From positions 1 through 64,000 of the forward strand of contig NZ_VUNG01000015.1 of assembly GCF_009695775.1 (NCBI RefSeq): a stretch of DNA of 64,000 nucleotides, written 5' to 3'. Below are positions 59,216 through 64,000 of this stretch, in pieces (within the stretch, counting starts at the first letter, position 1; the number at the start of each line of letters is the position of its first letter). Made by a program: the position numbers and the translations under genes. This DNA comes from Hallella mizrahii. Lineage in GTDB: Bacteria > Bacteroidota > Bacteroidia > Bacteroidales > Bacteroidaceae. The notes beneath the pieces are model-generated. The model did not search any database. It was not told the DNA's origin and worked only from the letters and a program-made list of their open reading frames with translations.

Positions 59216-60814
59216 ATGAATAACAAAAGTCTTATCATATTACTTGTGTTGACTGTGTTTCTTGTTACGGGTTGCAAGGAAACACACAACAGAGCTATTG
59301 ACTTAGCCTATCATCTAACGGCAACAGCACCGGATAGTGCCTTGTCGGTACTTGATGGAGTTAACCAGGCAAAACTTAGTAAAGCCGAAATGGCGCGATA
59401 TGCCCTTGTTTACACAATCGCACAGGACAAGAGCGGGCTGGATGTTGACAACGACTCTTTGTTAAGGACGGCCTATACCTATTATAATAATAGAGAGCAA
59501 GACTCGCTCTATGCCAAGTGCGAGTACTACATGGGCAAATACTACATGCTCAACGACAGCACAGAACTGGCTATAGACTGTTTGCAGAAGGCAGCAGATG
59601 TTTCTGAAAAGATTGGGGACAGATACACGCAATGTATGGCATTGGAGAAATATTCTCGAGTGCTAAGGCAAACAAATCCTCGAAAGGCTGTAGAAGTGGC
59701 AAGGCATGCAGAGCAGACTTATCAGAAGTTGCCTGATGTATCTCAATATAATATCATCTATCTCAAACTAAATGTTAGCGACGCATTACTTTTTGCAGAC
59801 CATATTGTTCAGGCAGAAAAAAAGTGCAAGGAAGCTTTAGGCATCGCTTATGCGTTGAAAGATTCTAATGTCCTTTCCGATGTTTACCAAGACATGGCGA
59901 CTATTGCCACACAACGCAAAGATTTCAAAAAAGCTTTAGAATGTTCTAAAGCTTCGTATAATACTCGTACTGTTGATGACATAACCAAGGCTTTAAACCT
60001 TGCTACAGCCTATCTTGACGCGGACTCTTTGTCATCATGCAATAAATTACTGAACTCTATTCACACTGATAATGCGGAATGCAAATATATAGCTTTCAAT
60101 ATTAGGCACTTGGCTTCCATCAAAGCGCACGATTATGATGAGGCATACAACTACGCTGATTCTGCCTACCATTATTTGGAGCAGATGTATGGCAAACAGT
60201 TGGATAGTAAACAAGAATATTATAACTCTTTGGTGAAGACAAAATATGAGAATGGTGTTGCTAAAGGGGAAGCGCGATTGATGTCATGGCTCATTGCAAT
60301 CACATTCTTATTTGCCCTAACAATAATTGTATTTATTCTGCATTCTTATCGGCAATTTAAGTCAAATGCAAAATTCAAACTAAAGATCGAGGAAGAAAAG
60401 TTGCTCCAAGAAGAAAAGATGCACAATGAGGAATTGCATCACAAGGAGATTCTGCTCTCTACAATGCGCAACTTCATTCTTAGGAGGATAGATACTGCCA
60501 AAAAGATTCAAAAATTGCGAGGCAACAAGACCGACATCATGCCGCTAACAGAAGAGGACTGGGAAGAGATAAGACTGTTTGTAGATGGCATCGAAGGCGA
60601 CTTCGTGTCCAGACTACATAGCACATTCCCTGACCTAAGCGATGATGACATCCGGCTGATGATGCTTCTCCGTCTTAAAATGCCCACAAAGGCATTGGCT
60701 TTGATATATGGGATTAGCGAAAAATCGATCAAGCAAAAGTTGTTTGTCTATAAGGCTAAGGTGGGAATCAGTGGTGAAAAGACGTCTTTGCGTACGTTCA
60801 TTGAAGCCTTTTAG
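59216..60814 (+). CDS. Lipoprotein-type TPR membrane regulator with cytoplasmic HTH
   Basis: 532 residues. The N-terminus LIILLVLTVFLVTGCKE has a lipobox (VTGC) or acts as a membrane anchor. About 25-340 is a row of tetratricopeptide-like helical repeats (AKCEYYMGKYYMLNDSTELAIDCLQKAADVSEKIGDRYTQCMALEKYSR ...). One membrane helix follows (about 356-375, WLIAITFLFALTIIVFIL), then a coiled coil rich in Glu/Lys and a C-terminal HTH: FPDLSDDDIRLMMLLRLKMPTKALALIYGISEKSIKQKLFVYKAKVG. This layout is common among Bacteroidota one-component regulators located beside peptide and transport genes. It probably senses a periplasmic ligand or peptide. It is AT-rich and differs in composition from the core genes. 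Confidence 0.82.
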   Translation: MNNKSLIILLVLTVFLVTGCKETHNRAIDLAYHLTATAPDSALSVLDGVNQAKLSKAEMARYALVYTIAQDKSGLDVDNDSLLRTAYTYYNNREQDSLYAKCEYYMGKYYMLNDSTELAIDCLQKAADVSEKIGDRYTQCMALEKYSRVLRQTNPRKAVEVARHAEQTYQKLPDVSQYNIIYLKLNVSDALLFADHIVQAEKKCKEALGIAYALKDSNVLSDVYQDMATIATQRKDFKKALECSKASYNTRTVDDITKALNLATAYLDADSLSSCNKLLNSIHTDNAECKYIAFNIRHLASIKAHDYDEAYNYADSAYHYLEQMYGKQLDSKQEYYNSLVKTKYENGVAKGEARLMSWLIAITFLFALTIIVFILHSYRQFKSNAKFKLKIEEEKLLQEEKMHNEELHHKEILLSTMRNFILRRIDTAKKIQKLRGNKTDIMPLTEEDWEEIRLFVDGIEGDFVSRLHSTFPDLSDDDIRLMMLLRLKMPTKALALIYGISEKSIKQKLFVYKAKVGISGEKTSLRTFIEAF

Positions 60815-60829
60815 TGACTCCAAAATTGC

Positions 60830-60838
60830 AGAAATAGA
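60830..60838 (+). promoter_or_regulatory. Additional AGAAATAGA box
   Basis: A third copy of AGAAATAGAC, 75 bp before the copy in the next promoter and followed by CCTACTTTATTG. No good -7 box lies at the standard distance, so it may be an auxiliary binding site. Confidence 0.5.
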
Positions 60839-60904
60839 CCTACTTTATTGAATAAAAATTATAATAACTTAATATTTAGGATATTACAGAGATAATAGAA
60901 ATAA

Positions 60905-60954
60905 AGAAATAGACCTGATTTTTTTGCTTCATATCTCTAAAGTGGCTAAATTTG
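60905..60954 (+). promoter_or_regulatory. Promoter and AGAAATAGA box of the DUF3244/peptide genes
   Basis: AGAAATAGA (60905-60913), 9 bp, TTTG (60923-60926), 20 bp, TAAATTTG (60947-60954). Both core boxes are perfect and every spacing equals that of the 59150-59199 promoter. Transcript start near 60958. Confidence 0.85.
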
Positions 60955-60980
60955 CAATCGAAAACATAAAACGATTTGAT

Positions 60981-61334
60981 ATGAAGAAATTGCTTATACT
61001 ATTATTAGTATTCGTCACATTTATACCAAGCTATGCTTTTGGTATTGATATCCGAAAGGAGGGTACGACTCATCATGGAGGTATGCGCATGCCGTCTATA
61101 ACGTGTGTATCTGCTGACTATGAGAAAGGACTTATAACTGTAGATGTGAAAGGGTACACTGGTGGTATACAAGTTCTCGTTAGTGATTCCCAAGGCAATA
61201 TTGTGAGCTCCACCATTTCTTCTATAACAAATAGTGGTGTGGTATCATTGGATTTAGGAGCTCTTGCAGAGGGTGGTTATTCATTAAATATAATTTTGGA
61301 TAACGCAACCTACTACGGGCAATTCGATGTGTAA
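60981..61334 (+). CDS. DUF3244-type secreted beta-sandwich protein
   Basis: 117 residues from ATG 60981, 26 nt after the promoter. Signal peptide MKKLLILLLVFVTFIPSYAFG, then a single Ig-like beta domain: IRKEGTTHHGGMRMPSITCVSADYEKGLITVDVKGYTGGIQVLVSDSQGNIVSSTISS and LDLGALAEGGYSLNIILDNATYYGQFDV. This is the pattern of DUF3244, widespread in gut Bacteroidota and of unknown function, usually beside TPR regulators and transport systems. A conserved THHGGMR after the signal may bind metal. The next gene, the threonine-rich peptide, begins 154 bp later without a clear promoter, so co-transcription is likely. Confidence 0.75.
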   Translation: MKKLLILLLVFVTFIPSYAFGIDIRKEGTTHHGGMRMPSITCVSADYEKGLITVDVKGYTGGIQVLVSDSQGNIVSSTISSITNSGVVSLDLGALAEGGYSLNIILDNATYYGQFDV

Positions 61335-61488
61335 AATTTAGTCAATATCGCAATAATAGAGGCCAATATTATAAGCAGACCACACTGGCAAAAGGAGCGA
61401 AAGCCGAAAAGCTATACGAGTAGGCAATAACAATAAGTATACATCCAGGGATAAAGTTCCAGGACCAATTTAAAAGAAAGGAATTACA

Positions 61489-61659
61489 ATGGAGAATCTT
61501 ACGAAAATTGAGAATCTTTCTCAGAACGAACTTGAGACTATTTATGGTGGAAAAGTAGTCACAACTACAACAACGACCACCACCACGACAACTGATGATG
61601 ACGGACACACTCATACGACTACGACTACTACCACAACTACCACAGTTACAAATGACTAG
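61489..61659 (+). CDS. Double-glycine leader peptide with poly-threonine core (56 aa)
   Basis: ATG 61489 with ribosome site AAAGGA; TAG 61657-61659. Residues 1-21 (MENLTKIENLSQNELETIYGG) form a class II bacteriocin/microcin-like leader: LSxxEL..I.GG, the mark for C39 peptidase-ABC exporters and close to the GG-Bacteroidales precursor family (TIGR04149-like). The 35-residue core starts KVV, then 11 Thr, DDDGHTH, 10 Thr and VTND; 23 of 35 residues are Thr. All four Thr codons are mixed in both runs, so the runs are kept by selection on the protein and not by DNA slippage. Thr side chains are the usual targets of dehydration or glycosylation, but no modifying enzyme is inside the window. Confidence 0.85.
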   Translation: MENLTKIENLSQNELETIYGGKVVTTTTTTTTTTTDDDGHTHTTTTTTTTTTVTND

Positions 61660-61692
61660 TATAACTGTGGTTAATTGAATGTAGAAGATGTG

Positions 61693-61732
61693 AAGAGTAT
61701 GTGCAGGCATTGAGCGGTACATACTCTTTTAT
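61693..61732 (+). terminator. Hairpin between the peptide gene and the receptor gene
   Basis: AAGAGTATGT (61693-61702), 16-nt loop, ACATACTCTT (61719-61728), then TTATATTTAT. A partial terminator here would make the peptide mRNA more abundant than the receptor mRNA downstream. Confidence 0.7.
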
Positions 61733-61762
61733 ATTTATAAAGATAAAAATCATCAGCCAATT

Positions 61763-64000
61763 ATGAAAAGGTTTTTGCTCTCTTTCTCTTTATATATATT
61801 TGGGGTCATTGTATCCTTTGGACAAAAATATTTTGGCTTATTAAAAGATAAGCAAGGAGAGAAACTGCCTTATATAAGTGTAGTGTTAAAGAACAGTGAA
61901 GATTCTTCTTTTGTGTCAGGAACGGTATCAGACGAAAATGGTTCTTTCACAATAAGAAAACCTCAGCACCAAAAATGTTATTTGCTGTTTTCTGGGATTG
62001 GCTATTATGACCACAAGATTTCCTTAGAGGAGCAGCAAGGCGATTCTGTTAATATTGGCAATATTATAATGGAGCCTGATGAGAAACAGCTAAAGGAAGT
62101 AGTTGTCACCGGGAAGAGAAGAGTCATATTTCAAAATGGCGAATATAAGTTGGCTGTTTCTGGATCATCTTTGGAAAAGCTGCCTGATGTATATTCAATA
62201 TTGTCTTTCCTGCCTTTTGTCACCGTCAATGATGATAAAGTATCAATGGTGGGGAAAGGTAAAATTCTTATCTTGATAAATGGACGTGAGGTAAATAACT
62301 CTTTAGAAATAAGTTCTTTAAAGCCTTCTCAAATCAAAGAGGTTAGCGTGGTGCCACATGCATCTTCTGCATATGGTTCAGAATATGACGCTGCTATAAA
62401 AATAAAGACGGTAAAAGAATTAAAAGACTATGTTTCTTCCCAAGTAAAGCATAAGTCTATATTTGCCAGAAGATATAGCGATTCTCAAACAGCAGATGTC
62501 AATATAAAAAGTGGGAAATGGAAAAGCTACCTCTCTTACACCTTCAAGGACTCACGTTCGAAAGAATCTGCGACTAATAGGTATAATATATACGATTCAA
62601 ACTCAAAAGAGGTAACTGCAAGCAATATGTCCGAGAACAGTGCGACGGACAGAGGTAGACAGCATGGAATTATTTTCAACACTTCGTTCGAACCGAGCAC
62701 AAATAATCTCTTTGATATACAATACATTTTAAATATAGATAGGACCACCGATTTTTCTAAGGACATAGAGTCCTCTGTCACCAGTCATCAGAAAACAGAG
62801 ATGTCAACTGTTCAAGATGACCAGGACAAAGAGGTGATGCACAATGTAGAAGCAAGGTATGTGCATACTACGCAGAATTCTAATATGGACATAAATTTAG
62901 GTTACATAAACTCTTTGACAAAAGACCGTAATTCTGTGAAGTTGACATCGTCCTCTCCCTTTGCTGATTTAAATGGTCGAAACAGATATGAAGCATATAC
63001 TTTCAAACTTGACTATAGTAAAACAATATGTCGCATTTTGCGATTGCAGGCGGGCATGAAACATTCTTATATTGTAAACAACGGTTCTTCAATATCTGAC
63101 AATACAAAAGAACAATTTGATTACAATAACAAGACACAACTGAGAGACTATGTCGGAGCTTCGTATGCCAGTCTATCAGGTCAAATCAAACGACTCTATT
63201 TTAATGGTGGTGTCAGGCTTGAATACTCTTACAACCACTATGAAGAAGACGATAACAATGTTTTGCGAAAGAACAGCTTAAATATGTTTCCATCTTTAGA
63301 ATTTGAGTATCAGCTATTTCCGTCTTTAGTTATCTCGATGGGATATGAAGTCAAAGGTTATCGCCCGAAATTCCAAGATATCTCTCCATTGATGCGCTAT
63401 ATTAATGCGCACCTTTATGAACAGGGAAATGCATCATTGTCTCATATGATTTTGCATAATCCGTACTTGACTTTGGTTTATAAAAACAAAATTAGTTTGG
63501 ATTTTAACTATTATCACAAGCACGATTATACAATGTATGTATTCCAATCTTCTTCTATGGGGGATAATATCATAGTGAACAGACCTATAAATATAAATGT
63601 TGACTATTTGGATTTCCGTGCAAGTTATTCAGACAAGTTCGGCTTGTTCCGTTTCGCATATAATGGTAACTTCCACTATGATATGACAAGACTTCCTTTC
63701 TTGGGAGTCAAGAACAATAACAAGGCGATGTTTGCAGGCAATTTCGTCAATCAGTTTGATGTTACTAATCACGTAATGCTATTTTGCAACTTAAACATTG
63801 CTTCTGCCTATAAATCATTAGGCTCTTCATTCAAAGCAGTTTATGGTCTAACTTTGGGTACATATATGACATTTTTTAAAGACAGGAGATTAACATTAAT
63901 CATATCTGGTAATGATTTGTTCCGCAAATCATTGCCAAACAACAGTACCTATATATATAATATAGAATCTTCTCGTACGCTTTCGCCTGACAGTCGGAAT
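61763..64000 (+). CDS. Outer-membrane beta-barrel receptor (TonB-dependent-like), 3' end outside window
   Basis: ATG 61763 opens a frame that runs to the window edge (746 codons). Signal peptide MKRFLLSFSLYIFGVIVSFG. Residues about 20-105 form a carboxypeptidase-regulatory-like domain (KYFGLLKDKQGEKLPYISVVLKNSEDSSFVSGTVSDENGSFTI...). A TonB-box-like KEVVVTGKRR follows. The plug is SGSSLEKLPDVYSILSFLPFVTVNDDKVSMVGKGKILILINGREV. The barrel follows. This resembles the outer-membrane beta-barrel family (TonB receptor-like, without SusD partner) common in peptide export or uptake loci. It lies 103 bp after the peptide gene. I infer a role in passing the peptide or its precursor across the outer membrane. 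AT-rich like its neighbours. Confidence 0.85.
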   Translation, partial: MKRFLLSFSLYIFGVIVSFGQKYFGLLKDKQGEKLPYISVVLKNSEDSSFVSGTVSDENGSFTIRKPQHQKCYLLFSGIGYYDHKISLEEQQGDSVNIGNIIMEPDEKQLKEVVVTGKRRVIFQNGEYKLAVSGSSLEKLPDVYSILSFLPFVTVNDDKVSMVGKGKILILINGREVNNSLEISSLKPSQIKEVSVVPHASSAYGSEYDAAIKIKTVKELKDYVSSQVKHKSIFARRYSDSQTADVNIKSGKWKSYLSYTFKDSRSKESATNRYNIYDSNSKEVTASNMSENSATDRGRQHGIIFNTSFEPSTNNLFDIQYILNIDRTTDFSKDIESSVTSHQKTEMSTVQDDQDKEVMHNVEARYVHTTQNSNMDINLGYINSLTKDRNSVKLTSSSPFADLNGRNRYEAYTFKLDYSKTICRILRLQAGMKHSYIVNNGSSISDNTKEQFDYNNKTQLRDYVGASYASLSGQIKRLYFNGGVRLEYSYNHYEEDDNNVLRKNSLNMFPSLEFEYQLFPSLVISMGYEVKGYRPKFQDISPLMRYINAHLYEQGNASLSHMILHNPYLTLVYKNKISLDFNYYHKHDYTMYVFQSSSMGDNIIVNRPININVDYLDFRASYSDKFGLFRFAYNGNFHYDMTRLPFLGVKNNNKAMFAGNFVNQFDVTNHVMLFCNLNIASAYKSLGSSFKAVYGLTLGTYMTFFKDRRLTLIISGNDLFRKSLPNNSTYIYNIESSRTLSPDSRN

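Noticed and set aside
61369..61722. A 117-codon minus-strand frame over the peptide gene
   Set aside because: It arises from the Thr-rich codons read in antisense (Ser/Cys/Arg-rich product) and has no promoter or ribosome site.

Overview
The window looks like a chromosome segment of a Bacteroidota bacterium, most likely Prevotella or a close relative. The reasons are the promoter grammar (TTTG, about 20 bp, TAnnTTTG) in front of many genes, secreted proteins with type IX secretion-like C-termini, TonB receptors, GH43/GH78/GH35 glycosidases, a BlaI/M56 pair with a TonB-type tail, and a Bacteroides-style mobilizable element. The genus call is inference: there is no rRNA or tRNA here.

Region 1 (1-24 kb) is mostly core metabolism. 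It holds a phosphoesterase tail, a BASS transporter, an Rpn-type nuclease, glutamate dehydrogenase, a DAACS symporter and a heme/iron block. The heme block is hemE on the minus strand, a divergent TonB receptor plus AmpG/RhtX-like permease on the plus strand, and hemN-hemG-hemD as a tight minus-strand operon. hemE, the TonB receptor and hemN share one promoter design: a palindrome AATCCT-N8-AGGATT whose end forms the -33 box, followed by exactly 20 bp and TAnnTTTG. After this come a redox-active Cys protein, a receiver/PEP-synthase-like protein, a secreted endonuclease and an FMN/4Fe-4S membrane protein.

Region 2 (24-48 kb) mixes glycosidases, core genes (ftsZ, FAD/Fe-S D-lactate dehydrogenase family) and accessory debris. 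At 24.0-24.55 kb two inverted copies of a four-way-junction repeat have unrelated but internally complementary long stems. At 26.6-26.8 kb a candidate 200-nt RNA has its own promoter and terminator and a nearly C-free 5' half. At 28-34 kb lie an RHH/PIN toxin-antitoxin pair, an AAA-ATPase/PD-(D/E)XK gene and several duplicated fragments of these. Remnants of IS1380 and IS30 transposases and of a secreted protein lie at 44-48.7 kb.

Region 3 (49-59 kb) is an integrative mobilizable element: tyrosine integrase, AlbA/GHKL-type cargo, excisionase-like HTH, RepA-like ATPase, Toprim-like DUF6371 protein, MobC, five 22-bp iterons, MobA relaxase and a DUF3408-like protein. The ends of the element were not identified.

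Region 4 (59-64 kb, AT-rich) is the most unusual part. It contains a membrane TPR/HTH regulator, a DUF3244-type secreted protein, a 56-residue double-glycine leader peptide whose core is two threonine runs (11 and 10) around DDDGHTH, and the first 746 codons of an outer-membrane beta-barrel receptor cut by the window end. The regulator promoter and the promoter of the downstream genes carry the same AGAAATAGA box exactly 9 bp before the -33 TTTG, which suggests co-regulation. I propose this as a peptide natural-product or bacteriocin-like locus whose processing and export genes would lie beyond 64 kb.
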